In this document: piece by piece, positions 26,636-35,491 of the stretch | Numbering within the stretch: position 1 is the first letter of the stretch | How the letters are laid out: each line of letters begins with the position of its first letter | Assembly: GCF_000576425.1 (NCBI RefSeq) | Contig: NZ_KK069991.1 | Coordinates: forward strand, 153,417 to 217,416 | Direction: 5' to 3' | Source of the DNA: Brachybacterium phenoliresistens | GTDB lineage: Bacteria; Actinomycetota; Actinomycetes; Actinomycetales; Dermabacteraceae | Length of the DNA stretch: 64,000 bases | Notes under the pieces: generated by a model | Seen by the model: the letters and a program-made list of their open reading frames with translations, nothing else | Databases searched by the model: none | What the model was told of the DNA's origin: nothing | Position numbers and translations under genes: made by a program

Positions 26636-28222
26636 ATGACCCATCCGTCGCCGCACCCGGGGCCGGTCGGCCCGCCCTCGGGCCCCGCCGCTCCGCCCGC
26701 CCGCAGGGACGAGGCGCCGAACCTCATCAACGGCGCGACGCGTCACGGGATCCTGGGGCAGAAGCGGATCCGCCACCCGTGGGAGCTGCCGCTGCTGGGC
26801 GTGGGCGTCGCCGTCACCGGGATCGGCTACCTGATCTGGCTGATCTTCGTGATCATGACGATCGTCAACCTGATCCGCGGCACCGGCCCGACGATCTTCA
26901 CGCTGGGCGACACCCTGATCGGCTCCTACCTGGTGCAGCTGTTCGTGATCCTGCTGGTCTTCCCCCTCATCATCTGGATCGCCCGCGCGCTGATGTATGC
27001 GCAGCAGCGGGCCACCGCGCTGCGCATGAGCCCCACCCAGTTCCCCGAGGGATACCGGATCGTGGCCGAGGCCGCCTCGCAGTTCGGGCTGCGGCGCGTG
27101 CCCGATGCCTACGTCGCCTCCGGCAACGGCGTCATCAACGCCTTCGCCTTCGGACACGGCTTCCGCCGCTCGGTGGTGCTGTACTCCGACATGTTCGAGG
27201 TCGGCGGCGCCCCGCGCGACCCGGAGGCGCTGCGCTTCGTGATCGGCCACGAGGTCGGGCACATCGCCGCCGGCCACGTGTCCTACTTCCGTCTGGTGCT
27301 GGCCAACCTCATCTCCTACGTGCCGCTGCTGGGCAGCGCGTTCTCCCGCTCCCAGGAGTACACGGCGGACAACTTCGGCCACTCCTACTGCCCCGGCGGC
27401 TCCCTCGGGGCGATGGGCGTGCTCTCCGGCGGCAAGTACCTCAACGCCGAGGTCAACGTCCACGAGCTCGCCGACCGCGCCGCGACGGAGAAGGGCCTGT
27501 GGGTCCACATCGTCAACTGGCGCTCCTCCCACCCGATCATCACCTGGCGCGCCCACGCGCTGCGCGACCGCAGCCGCCGGGGACACCTGTGGTTCCGCCC
27601 CGGGGACGCGATCTTCGGCCTCTACACCTCGCCCGGCGCCTGGTACCGCGGGCCGCTCCCGGCCGGCAGCACCTTCTCGGGCCCGTACCCGACGCCGGAG
27701 CAGGTCCTGGCCATGCTGGATGCGGCCGATGCGGTCCGGCCCGCCGGCACCCTGGGGCAGTTCGGCCGGTTCAACGGCGCCGACTACTCCGACCGCATGC
27801 CCATGCGCCAGCTGCAGCTGTCCCCGCCGCTGCTGTCCACGCCCGTGGGAGGCCCGCCGCAGGGTCCGTCCGGCCCGGGCGCGTCCCCGTCCGGCCCGGT
27901 CGGCCCGCCGCGCGGTCCCGCCGGTCCGATGGGGCCGAAGAGCTCCGGCGGCTCCGCGGGCCCCGCCCCGCAGGGCGGCTACGGTTCCGCGGGCCCCGCC
28001 CCGCAGAGCGGCTACGGGAGCCCCGCCTCGCAGGGCGGTTACGGCTCCGCCCCGCAGGGCGGCTACAGCGCGTCAGCGCAGTCCGCGGCGGGTCCGAGCC
28101 CGCTGGCACCGCCGGCGCGTCCCTCCGGCGCGGCCGATCCTGCGGGCACCGACCCCTACACGCAGGGCCCGCAGGGCACCGCCTCCGCCGACAACCCCTG
28201 GGGCATGCCGCCGCGCTCCTGA
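26636..28222 (+). CDS. M48 family membrane metalloprotease
   Basis: 528 residues. Two N-terminal helices (LPLLGVGVAVTGIGYLIWLIFVIM and IGSYLVQLFVILLVFPLIIWIARAL) precede a zinc-protease domain with HEVGH (205-209) and the third-ligand motif SQEYTADNFG, as in HtpX-like peptidases. It should cleave membrane or envelope proteins. The C-terminal ~150 residues are a Pro/Gly/Ser-rich tail with repeated GGYGSA-like units, unusual for the family and probably disordered. Ribosome site GAGGAG precedes ATG. Confidence 0.9.
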   Translation: MTHPSPHPGPVGPPSGPAAPPARRDEAPNLINGATRHGILGQKRIRHPWELPLLGVGVAVTGIGYLIWLIFVIMTIVNLIRGTGPTIFTLGDTLIGSYLVQLFVILLVFPLIIWIARALMYAQQRATALRMSPTQFPEGYRIVAEAASQFGLRRVPDAYVASGNGVINAFAFGHGFRRSVVLYSDMFEVGGAPRDPEALRFVIGHEVGHIAAGHVSYFRLVLANLISYVPLLGSAFSRSQEYTADNFGHSYCPGGSLGAMGVLSGGKYLNAEVNVHELADRAATEKGLWVHIVNWRSSHPIITWRAHALRDRSRRGHLWFRPGDAIFGLYTSPGAWYRGPLPAGSTFSGPYPTPEQVLAMLDAADAVRPAGTLGQFGRFNGADYSDRMPMRQLQLSPPLLSTPVGGPPQGPSGPGASPSGPVGPPRGPAGPMGPKSSGGSAGPAPQGGYGSAGPAPQSGYGSPASQGGYGSAPQGGYSASAQSAAGPSPLAPPARPSGAADPAGTDPYTQGPQGTASADNPWGMPPRS

Positions 28223-28249
28223 CCGGCCCGGGGTGCGAACCCCGCCCTC

Positions 28250-28312
28250 CACGAACAGTCACCCTGCCTGCCAGATCGGGACCCCCGATGGCACGCAGGG
28301 TGACTGTTCGTG
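28250..28312. terminator. Long hairpin after the M48 gene
   Basis: Outer arms CACGAACAGTCACCCTGC / GCAGGGTGACTGTTCGTG pair perfectly over 18 bp. The 27-base interior folds again (TGCC..ATCGGG / CCCGAT..GGCA). It is longer and more regular than a common terminator and could also be a mobile or repeated extragenic element. Confidence 0.6.
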
Positions 28313-28463
28313 TGAGGGAGGCCGGCCGGCGGCCGGCAGGCGCCCGGCCGGGCCGTCTCCCGCTGTGCGGCGCGGTCGGCGGGGGCCGGGACGACCGGGT
28401 GAACGGCTCCCGAACGTCGCCCGAATCCCCGCGCAGCCCTCTCCGAGGCGGGGTCCCTCGCCC

Positions 28464-28469
28464 TACGGT
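28464..28469 (+). promoter_or_regulatory. -10 box TACGGT of the EEP gene
   Basis: TACGGT lies 54 bases before ATG 28524. No clear -35. Confidence 0.35.
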
Positions 28470-28523
28470 GGATCGGACATCGGGCTCCCCCGAGCCGTGC
28501 ATCTCCCGAGAGGCGACACCGTC

Positions 28524-29360
28524 ATGCTGCGCAGAACCCTTCTGACCGTTCCCCTCGCCCTGGCATCGTCCACGCTGGCGGTCGCGCCGGCCGGGGCGGC
28601 CGGGCCCGCCCCCGCCCGTCCCGGAGCCCGGGTGCTCACCGTCATGACCTTCAACATCCATCACGGCGAGGGCTCCGACGGCGTGCTGGACCTCGAGCGC
28701 ATCGCCGCCGTGATCCGCGACAGCGGCGCGGACGTCATCGGCCTGCAGGAGGTCGACCGCCACTACTCCGAGCGCAGCGACTGGGCGGATCAGCCCGCCG
28801 AGCTGGCCGATCTGCTGGGCATGCACGTGGTCTTCGGGGCGAACATCGACCGGGACCCGCCCGTCTCCGGCGTTCAGCGGATCCAGTACGGGACCGCGAT
28901 CCTCTCGCGGCACCCGATCCTCGAGTCCGAGAACATCCCCCTGTTCCGGTCCCCGGACCAGGAGCAGCGCGGCCTGCTGCGGGCCTCGCTCGACGTCGCC
29001 GGGACCCCGGTCGACGTCTGCTGCACCCACCTCGCCGCGAGCTCCGCCGTCGACCGCCTCGAGCAGGCGCGGCAGATCATCGAGCGGATCGACACGGACG
29101 GGGCCACGATCCTGATGGGCGACCTCAACGCCCGCCCGGGAACCCCCGAGATCCAGATCATCGACGACGTCCTCGTCGACACCTGGGACGCGGCCGGGCA
29201 CGGCACCGGGGCGACCTATCCGGTCCAGGACCCTGATGCGCGGATCGACGACATCTTCGTCACCGAGAGCTTCCGTCCCGTCCGGGCCATGGTGCTGGCG
29301 GACGTCCCCGAGGCCTCCGACCACCTGCCGGTCCTCAGCCAGCTGGTCCTCGCTCCCTGA
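28524..29360 (+). CDS. Secreted endonuclease/exonuclease/phosphatase family protein
   Basis: 278 residues with a signal peptide (MLRRTLLTVPLALASSTLAV, probable cleavage after APAGA). The EEP catalytic set follows: MTFNIHHGEG, GLQEVDRHY, the LMGDLNARPGTPE metal and catalytic block, and a final SDHLPVL His. It could be an extracellular nuclease or a sugar- or lipid-phosphate hydrolase; sequence alone does not decide. Ribosome site GAGAGG. It stands alone. Confidence 0.88.
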   Translation: MLRRTLLTVPLALASSTLAVAPAGAAGPAPARPGARVLTVMTFNIHHGEGSDGVLDLERIAAVIRDSGADVIGLQEVDRHYSERSDWADQPAELADLLGMHVVFGANIDRDPPVSGVQRIQYGTAILSRHPILESENIPLFRSPDQEQRGLLRASLDVAGTPVDVCCTHLAASSAVDRLEQARQIIERIDTDGATILMGDLNARPGTPEIQIIDDVLVDTWDAAGHGTGATYPVQDPDARIDDIFVTESFRPVRAMVLADVPEASDHLPVLSQLVLAP

Positions 29361-29456
29361 CCCGGCGGGCGGTGCCCGGTCCCCGCAGCGCGGGGCGCCG
29401 GGGCCGTAGCTCTGGACTCCGGTCCCGGGGCGCTCCACGGCGGCCGGCGGATCGGC

Positions 29457-30242
29457 TCAGGCGATGCCCATGCGGGCGAAGGCATTGCGGAAGATGGTCA
29501 GCCCCTCCAGCCCCGGAAGCTTCTGGATCCGGTGGTCGAGGCTGTCGAGGTCCTCGGCGCGGCCCTCGAAGAGGTGGCCCATCACGTGGCGGACCTCGGA
29601 GTCGTCCATCATCCCCGAGCCCACCGGGCGCCACACCCGCGAGAGGATCAGCCGGACGATCGATCGGGCCTTCGCGCTGGCCTCGAGCCGCTCGCGGCCC
29701 TGCGTGGTGTAGAAGGCGACGTGGCGGGTCTCCTGCTGGGCGATCCGCTTCAGCAGCGGGGAGAGCGCCGGGTGCGAGGTCATCTGGGACAGGCGGCGGT
29801 AGGCGGCCACGGCGGAGAGCTCGTTGGCGGCGCCCCACACCATGTGCACGGCCACGAAGTCGGTGCCGGCGAGGCTGGTGAGCACGGACTGCTTCATCGG
29901 CCCGAGCGCGGACTGCCAGCCCAGCTTCACCCGCTTGGCCTTGAGCTCGTCGTAGTCCACGAGGATCCCGTGGCGCGCCAGCACCGCGGCGAGGGCCTCA
30001 CCGTGCCAGAACTCCTCACGGTTCCACATGGTCATGAAGCCGCCGACGTCCTCCTGCCGGTGCGAGGGCGTCACGAGCATGTCCCGCAGGAAGCAGGAGG
30101 TGTGGTACTCGACGTCGCACATGTAGCGCAGGGAGCGCAGGGTCTGCTCGTCCAGCGGCTGGCTGTCGAAGCTGTCGAAGTCGAGGTCCGCCCATGCCAC
30201 GGGCTGCGAGGACTCGGCGAAGCGATCGAGGTCGAAGGCCAA
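29457..30242 (-). CDS. Acyl-ACP-desaturase-like di-iron protein
   Basis: 261 residues with both halves of the type-2 fatty acid desaturase iron site: MWNREEFWHGEAL (EExxHG) and IAQQETRHVAFY (ExxRHxxxY). This places it in the ferritin-like acyl-ACP desaturase superfamily; the substrate is unknown. It has a TTG start with AAGGAGG 5 bases upstream. It is 60 bases downstream of a longer relative (30303-31310) that shares the VWRPVG motif, and the two form an operon. Confidence 0.75.
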   Translation of the reverse strand: MAFDLDRFAESSQPVAWADLDFDSFDSQPLDEQTLRSLRYMCDVEYHTSCFLRDMLVTPSHRQEDVGGFMTMWNREEFWHGEALAAVLARHGILVDYDELKAKRVKLGWQSALGPMKQSVLTSLAGTDFVAVHMVWGAANELSAVAAYRRLSQMTSHPALSPLLKRIAQQETRHVAFYTTQGRERLEASAKARSIVRLILSRVWRPVGSGMMDDSEVRHVMGHLFEGRAEDLDSLDHRIQKLPGLEGLTIFRNAFARMGIA

Positions 30243-30302
30243 CGGTGCCTCCTTCGGGGGCGTGCGGGCGCAGAGCGGGGGACGGGAGGGACGGGAGGGG
30301 TC

Positions 30303-31310
30303 TCAGCGCATCGGGACGCGGGGGCGCGGCCCCGGCAGCAGCCGGGTCACGTCCTCGTGCGCCCGGCGCACCTCGGCGCGGGACTCGGGGGAGGAGAGGA
30401 TGCTGGTCAGGGCGGCGTGCTCGGCCGGATCGGCCACGCCGACGGGACGCCACACCGGCCCGGCCAGGGCGAGCATGGCACGGGCGGTCAGGGCCTCCGC
30501 CCGCGAGCGGGTCAGGCGGGCGTGGGCCTCCAGGCGGAAGAACCGGCGGGCGGGACCGGTGCGCTCGAGCAGCTGCTCCAGGGCCCGGCGCGCCTCGCCG
30601 CGGGTGCGGGGCAGCAGCGCCCGATGGGCGGCGGCGAGGGAGGACTCCAGGATCGCCATCCGCGCCATGTGGCCGGCGGTGACGTTCTCGCCGAGGGTGC
30701 CCGTCCACAGCGGCGCGAGCACCGGCAGCGCCCGGGCCGCGTACAGGGCGCGGGCGCGGGTGCCCAGGCGCCGGGCGGACAGCGCCGCGCCGTCGGAGGC
30801 CGGCACGGCCGGCATCGGCCCGGTCGCCTCCAGCAGCTCGGCCAGCGCCGCGGCCGCCCAGTGCCGCTCGTACAGCCAGGTCGCGAGGAAGGCGGTGATG
30901 CGGGCCTCGTTCCCGGTCCAGGTGCTCAGCATGGAGCGGGCCTCGGCCAGGGCCGAGGACTGCAGCCGATGCAGGAAGGCGAGGTCGCGGCGCAGATCCG
31001 CCTCGTCCAGGCCGCCGGGATCCGCGGCGAGGGCGGCATGGTCCAGCGGCAGACGGCCGGGGGCGGTGCGGGTGTACTCGGCGACGTCGAAGTCCGTCAC
31101 CAGCACGGGCGCGACGGTGCCGTCGGCGTGCAGGTGGGGGCGCAGGTGCGGCGGGAGCTCCGCGGCGGGCCTCCCGCTCCCTGCGGCGGCGCCGGGGCGC
31201 TCGGCTCGCGCGCCGAGGCCGGGGGCGTCGGGGGCGGCGTCGGGGCTCGCGGCGGGGGCGTCGGCCACGAGATCCGACGGCGTGCTCGCGGCACCGGTGG
31301 CCATCGCCAT
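30303..31310 (-). CDS. Degenerate desaturase/ferritin-like paralogue
   Basis: 335 residues, all-helical in appearance after a ~70-residue Pro/Ala-rich N-terminus. It aligns by eye with the downstream protein (ATWLYERHWAAAALAELL against TMWNREEFWHGEALAAVL, and a common VWRPVG). The iron-ligand spacing is altered: LYERH and RLEAH replace ExxH, so di-iron binding is doubtful. ATG 31310 has AGGAGAGG upstream; TAGGAT at 31356-31361 (minus) is a likely -10. It may be a partner subunit of the downstream enzyme. Confidence 0.6.
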   Translation of the reverse strand: MAMATGAASTPSDLVADAPAASPDAAPDAPGLGARAERPGAAAGSGRPAAELPPHLRPHLHADGTVAPVLVTDFDVAEYTRTAPGRLPLDHAALAADPGGLDEADLRRDLAFLHRLQSSALAEARSMLSTWTGNEARITAFLATWLYERHWAAAALAELLEATGPMPAVPASDGAALSARRLGTRARALYAARALPVLAPLWTGTLGENVTAGHMARMAILESSLAAAHRALLPRTRGEARRALEQLLERTGPARRFFRLEAHARLTRSRAEALTARAMLALAGPVWRPVGVADPAEHAALTSILSSPESRAEVRRAHEDVTRLLPGPRPRVPMR

Positions 31311-31443
31311 CCCCTCACCTCTCCTCGCGCGGGCGCCTCTGCTGGCCCCTGCATATCCTACGGTCCTGCGCCTGCGAACGGGCAGGGGGTATGCCGCACC
31401 TCGGCCGCAGGATTCCCCCCGGGGTCCCGCCAGCGCGCCTTGG

Positions 31444-31449
31444 TATCTT
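31444..31449 (+). promoter_or_regulatory. -10 box TATCTT, leaderless start
   Basis: TATCTT, CCCTCC, then ATG 31456. Confidence 0.5.
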
Positions 31450-31455
31450 CCCTCC

Positions 31456-33267
31456 ATGACTGCGCCCCCGCCCGTGCCCGACGAGACCGGGCCCGGTCTC
31501 GCGGACGACCCGGCGCGGATCCCCTCCCTCGCGGAGGTGCGCACGGCGCTGCGCTCCCCGGACATCCCCCTCCCGGCCCCGCGCAGCGTGCCCGAGGCCG
31601 CGCATCGGGTCCGCGACCTGATCCACGCCGAGCGGTTCTTCGAGGCGCGCTACATCGCCGACTCCTTCGCGGAGGTCCCCGCCCCCGCCGCGGAGCGCGC
31701 CTCTCTCCTGCAGGCCCGGATCGCGGCCCTGGCCGCCTCCGGGCTGGTGGACCAGTGGGCCGATGCCGCCGCGGAGCTCGTGGGCCTGCTGCGCCGCAGC
31801 GGGCATCCCGCTCATGCCGCGGCCGCCGCCTCCGTGGTCGCCGAGGCGCTGGCCGCGGCCCCGCACCGCGGTGCGGCCCGTCGCGGCAGGCCGGGCGAGG
31901 GCGGCTCCGGCCCGGCCGCCGCGGCCGATGCCGGCGCGCCGGGACGCTCCCCGGCCCGCGGCGGCCGGCGTCGCGGCGAGGCGCCCGTCGCCTCCGAGGA
32001 TCTGCTGCGCGTGGTGCGCGCCCTGGAGATCGTGCCGCTGGGCGAGCAGGCCGACCCGGCGCGGGAGGCGCGGGACCTGCGCCGCTCCCTCGAATCCCTC
32101 CCTCGGGTGCAGGACCAGCTGCTGGGCGACCCGGTCGTGGTCGAGATGACCCTCCGCATGCGCAGCGCCCAGGCGCTCGAGGGCATGGGCGACCGCGCCG
32201 GGGCCACCCGTCAGGCGCTGGACGTGCTCGAGCTCGCGCAGACGGGCGCCGTCGAGGGCCGCACCCTGCTGGACCCGCAGCGCGCGGAGACCGCCGCCCA
32301 CGCGGTGCTGGCCCGCACCCTCGCCGGCCCGAGCCCGCTCGAGGCGGTGCGCCACGCGCTCGCGGCGCTGCGCTCCCTGCGCCGGGTGGACGATCCGGTG
32401 CTGCGCATCGGCATCATCACCGACCTGCTGCGCGCCCTGATGCGGGCCGAGCTCGCCGATCATGCCGGCTTCGTCTCCGGGCGCCTGGCCGCCCTGCAGC
32501 GCGGGATCCAGCGCGACGCGCACCGCGTGCAGCCGCTGCTGGCGGTCGCCACCCAGCGGATCGTCGCCCAGCGCTTCGAGGCCGCCGCGATCCCCGTGGC
32601 GGAGGTCCGCCGGATCGCCCAGGAGGGGCGCGACCGCCGCGCCGCCATGGAGGCCTCGCGGCTGTCCGCGCGGATCCATCAGCTCACCGGCGACGCCGAG
32701 GGGGCGATGGCGGAGCTGCGCCGGATGGCCGCCGATGCCCGCTGGCTCGCCGACGACCTCGACACCAGCGGCGCCGATCGGGCGCGCCTGATCCAGGAGG
32801 AGATCCAGGCGCAGGCGCTGGTGCTGCGCCACGCCGTGGACCTCGGGGAACGGCGCGTGGCCGATGCCGCCGCGGCCGCCATGGAGCGCCGCACCCGGCC
32901 CGGCGCCGCACCCGAGGAGCTGCCGGCCCCGCTCATGTGGGACTACCGGGTCGATGCCCGGGTGGGCCGGGTGATCGCCGCCGGGGTAGGCCTCGCCCGA
33001 GGCGACGAGGATGTCACCGAGGCGCTGTACGAGGAGCGGCGCCGCGAGGCCATCCGGGTGATCGGCGAGGTCCCGGCGGGCCACGAGGAGCGGGCACGCT
33101 ACTGGGCCGCCTATCTCGACGATCGCCACGCGACCATGCTCGCCTCCCGCGGCGAGGCGGAGCGGGCGCTGCGCGCCGCGCGCCGGGCGCTCGCCGGCTG
33201 GGAGCACCTGGGTCGCACGGACGACGCCGCCCGGCTGCGGGCGCAGATCGCCGCGCTCGAGGCCTGA
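31456..33267 (+). CDS. Large cytoplasmic helical-repeat (TPR-like) protein, function unknown
   Basis: 603 residues, almost all Ala/Arg/Leu/Glu-rich helices with TPR-like pairs (AAHRVRDLIHAERFFEARYIADSF; ASRGEAERALRAARRALAGWEHLG near the end). No signal peptide, membrane helix or catalytic motif. A basic, Gly-rich insertion lies at ~135-175. The start is set by the leaderless -10. It is probably a scaffold or regulator. It is divergent, 145 bases away, from the desaturase-like operon. Confidence 0.75.
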   Translation: MTAPPPVPDETGPGLADDPARIPSLAEVRTALRSPDIPLPAPRSVPEAAHRVRDLIHAERFFEARYIADSFAEVPAPAAERASLLQARIAALAASGLVDQWADAAAELVGLLRRSGHPAHAAAAASVVAEALAAAPHRGAARRGRPGEGGSGPAAAADAGAPGRSPARGGRRRGEAPVASEDLLRVVRALEIVPLGEQADPAREARDLRRSLESLPRVQDQLLGDPVVVEMTLRMRSAQALEGMGDRAGATRQALDVLELAQTGAVEGRTLLDPQRAETAAHAVLARTLAGPSPLEAVRHALAALRSLRRVDDPVLRIGIITDLLRALMRAELADHAGFVSGRLAALQRGIQRDAHRVQPLLAVATQRIVAQRFEAAAIPVAEVRRIAQEGRDRRAAMEASRLSARIHQLTGDAEGAMAELRRMAADARWLADDLDTSGADRARLIQEEIQAQALVLRHAVDLGERRVADAAAAAMERRTRPGAAPEELPAPLMWDYRVDARVGRVIAAGVGLARGDEDVTEALYEERRREAIRVIGEVPAGHEERARYWAAYLDDRHATMLASRGEAERALRAARRALAGWEHLGRTDDAARLRAQIAALEA

Positions 33268-33330
33268 GCGCCCTCCGGGGACCGCCTCTCCCTCCGCAGG
33301 AGGGCGCGCCGCCGCGCCGATCCGAGGCGA

Positions 33331-33344
33331 CGGTGGCGCCACCG
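33331..33344. promoter_or_regulatory. Palindrome CGGTGGCGCCACCG (possible RHH operator)
   Basis: Perfect 14-bp palindrome containing the core TGGCGCCA, which occurs twice more just before the RHH gene. Confidence 0.45.
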
Positions 33345-33444
33345 TGGCATCTCTTCCGACCGGAACCCCGCATCGAACCTGCAGGCAGCAGCCATATCCT
33401 GGGCGGGATCCGCGAAGTGGTGCCAGATCCGCTCCCGAACCCCC

Positions 33445-33476
33445 TTGACGTGGCGCCACGATGGCGCCAGCATGAT
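33445..33476 (+). promoter_or_regulatory. Promoter of the RHH operon with two TGGCGCCA sites 11 bp apart
   Basis: TTGACG (33445-33450) could be the -35. CATGAT (33471-33476) is a weak -10 at a long 20-bp spacing. TGGCGCCA sits at 33451-33458 and 33462-33469, one helical turn apart, inside the spacer. This suits a ribbon-helix-helix repressor binding as stacked dimers. Confidence 0.5.
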
Positions 33477-33479
33477 GCC

Positions 33480-34091
33480 ATGGATCTTCGACATGCATCC
33501 CGCACCGTGCACGAGCAGCTCGCCGCCAGCGCCGCGGTGGGCGACGAGGACGTGCGGCGGGCGGCGGGCCTGCTCGCCGTCACCGTCGAGCCCGCCGTCC
33601 GCCTGGCCATGCAGGACCTCATCGGCGCCCTCGCCGCCGAGATCTCCCGCGAGATCGCCCCGGGGCGCGTGGACATCGGCCTGCGCGGCAGCGAGGTCGA
33701 GGTCCGCGTGGTCCCGCCGGCGCCGCCTTCGGCGGCGGTGCCGCCCGGGGGCTTCGGGGCTGCGCCCGGCGGGTTCGCCCCGCCGCCCGGGGGAGTCCCT
33801 GCGCCGGGCTTCCCGCCTCCGCCTGAGGGCGCCGTCCCGCCGGTGCCCCCCGTCCCGCCCGCACCGCCCGAGGGCGAGGACGACGGTTCCACCACCCGCG
33901 TCTCCTTCCGCCCGCCCCAGCACCTCAAGGCCCGGCTCGAGGACGCCGCGAACCGTGAGGGCCTGAGCCTGAACGCCTACCTGGTCCGTGCTCTGACCGC
34001 GCACCTGGACGGCGCCGCCCAGCAGTCCTACCCCGCCACCGGGTCGCAGGACCCCCGAGGCACCGGCCGCACCAGCGGCTGGTTCATCTGA
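33480..34091 (+). CDS. Ribbon-helix-helix (HicB/CopG-like) DNA-binding protein with Pro/Gly linker
   Basis: 203 residues. The N-terminal ~75 residues are helical (MDLRHASRTVHEQLAASAAV) with a short beta region. A long Pro/Gly stretch (~80-130) follows. The C-terminal RHH reads TTRVSFRPPQHLKARLEDAA, then GLSLNAYLVRALTAHL, the Arc/HicB type. It probably binds DNA as a dimer and represses its own operon through the TGGCGCCA sites. The DUF4097 gene starts 14 bases downstream, in the same operon. Confidence 0.8.
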   Translation: MDLRHASRTVHEQLAASAAVGDEDVRRAAGLLAVTVEPAVRLAMQDLIGALAAEISREIAPGRVDIGLRGSEVEVRVVPPAPPSAAVPPGGFGAAPGGFAPPPGGVPAPGFPPPPEGAVPPVPPVPPAPPEGEDDGSTTRVSFRPPQHLKARLEDAANREGLSLNAYLVRALTAHLDGAAQQSYPATGSQDPRGTGRTSGWFI

Positions 34092-34104
34092 TCAGGAGGA
34101 CCCC

Positions 34105-35046
34105 ATGAACATCCCCGAGAATCCCGGACCCTCGTTCGGACCTGGCCACGGCTCCGCGCCGGGCGGAGCCCCGACCCCGCCCCCGCCCCCGGCCGCATCG
34201 GCCCCGCCGCATCCGGCGGAGGAGCCCGCCCCGGCCCCGCCCCTGGTGCATTCCTTCTCCGCCGACGGCCCCATCGACATGAACGTCCAGCACGTGCGCG
34301 GGAACGTGAGCGTGCGGGCCGAGCACGGCCATGCGGTGCGGGTCGAGCTGCGGCCGCGCGGCGAGGCCGGGCGCGAGCTCGCCGCGCGGATGCGCATCGA
34401 CTTCTCCGGCGGGCACCTGCGCGTGGACGCCCCGGCCGACGAGGCCGGGAACCTCTCGGCGACCGTCGGCGACCTCTTCCGCGGCTCCGGCGGCGACGCG
34501 GAGCCCGGCGGATCGGGCGGCTCCTTCGCCGACCGGCTCGGCGCGGCGCTGCGCACCCTGACGCGCACGGCCGGGGAGATCGGCAGCGGCCTGGACCTCG
34601 ACATCGTCGTGCCCGTGGACAGCCGCGCGGTCGTCTCGGTGGGTGTCGGCGACATCCGCCTCCACGGCAGCTTCGGGCGCGCCGACCTCAAGGGCGCCAC
34701 CGGGGACGTCGAGCTGTCCGACGTCGACGGCACCGCCCAGCTCGTCACCGGGACCGGGAGCGTCACCATCGGCGCCCTGCGCGGCCAGGCCACCGCGACC
34801 ACCGGCACCGGATCGGTGAGGATCAGCCGGGCCGAGCGGGGCACCCTGCGCACCCGCACCGGGGTCGGCGACATCCAGATCCGGGTCCTCGAGGGCACGG
34901 CCACGCGGCTGGACCTCGCCACCGGGCTGGGCGATCGCAGCGTCGACCTCACGCCCACGGACGGCGTGCCCGATGCCGGCCGCACCCTCGAGATCGAGGC
35001 CCGCGCCGGGACCGGGAGCATCCGCGTCGAGCGCGTGCGGGACTGA
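34105..35046 (+). CDS. DUF4097 beta-strand repeat protein
   Basis: 313 residues. A Pro-rich N-terminus (to ~45) precedes a beta-helix-like region of short repeats (VGDIRLHGSFGRADLKGATGDVELSDVDG, TGTGSVTIGALRGQ). This is the YvlB/DUF4097 putative adhesin family of unknown function. No signal peptide, so probably cytoplasmic or membrane-face. AGGAGGA precedes ATG. Cotranscribed with the RHH gene. Confidence 0.85.
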   Translation: MNIPENPGPSFGPGHGSAPGGAPTPPPPPAASAPPHPAEEPAPAPPLVHSFSADGPIDMNVQHVRGNVSVRAEHGHAVRVELRPRGEAGRELAARMRIDFSGGHLRVDAPADEAGNLSATVGDLFRGSGGDAEPGGSGGSFADRLGAALRTLTRTAGEIGSGLDLDIVVPVDSRAVVSVGVGDIRLHGSFGRADLKGATGDVELSDVDGTAQLVTGTGSVTIGALRGQATATTGTGSVRISRAERGTLRTRTGVGDIQIRVLEGTATRLDLATGLGDRSVDLTPTDGVPDAGRTLEIEARAGTGSIRVERVRD

Positions 35047-35119
35047 GCGCCGCGGCGGCCGGATCGGCCCTGCCGCTCGGCCCGCCCGGGTGGGAGAATC
35101 AGGGTCGGAGGTGATCGAG

Positions 35120-35422
35120 ATGAGCGCACAGCGCGCGGTGACCATCGAGGTCCGCGACAATCCGCGGGCTTCGCGCTTCGAGGCGTACGTCGGCGACGAG
35201 CAATGGGGGATCCTCACCTACGAGCGGCGGCGCCGGCGCACCGAGATCATCCATACGGTCACCGACCCCGCCCGGCGCGGGCAGGGCGTCGCCTCCGCCC
35301 TGGCCGGCGCGGCCTTCGCCGACGCCCGGGCGCGCGGCAGCGAGGTGCTGATCATCTGCCCCTTCGTGGAGAGCTGGCTGGACCGCCACCCCGAGCATGC
35401 GGACATCGTCCTGGACGACTGA
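35120..35422 (+). CDS. Small GNAT-fold N-acetyltransferase (YjdJ-like)
   Basis: 100 residues. The acetyl-CoA loop reads PARRGQGVASALAGAAF (~53-69), and the C-terminal CPFVESWLDRHPEHADIV is the hallmark of the short COG2388 group. The target is unknown. GGAGG lies 8 bases before ATG 35120; an in-frame GTG at 35111 is less likely as it overlaps this site. Confidence 0.85.
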   Translation: MSAQRAVTIEVRDNPRASRFEAYVGDEQWGILTYERRRRRTEIIHTVTDPARRGQGVASALAGAAFADARARGSEVLIICPFVESWLDRHPEHADIVLDD

Positions 35423-35479
35423 TCGGCGACGTGCCGGCCCTGCCGCGGCGGGGGCCTGCCGCAGCGGGGACCTGCCGCG

Positions 35480-35485
35480 TAGAGT
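35480..35485 (+). promoter_or_regulatory. -10 box TAGAGT, leaderless DinB start
   Basis: TAGAGT, CGGGGC, then ATG 35492. Confidence 0.5.
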
Positions 35486-35491
35486 CGGGGC

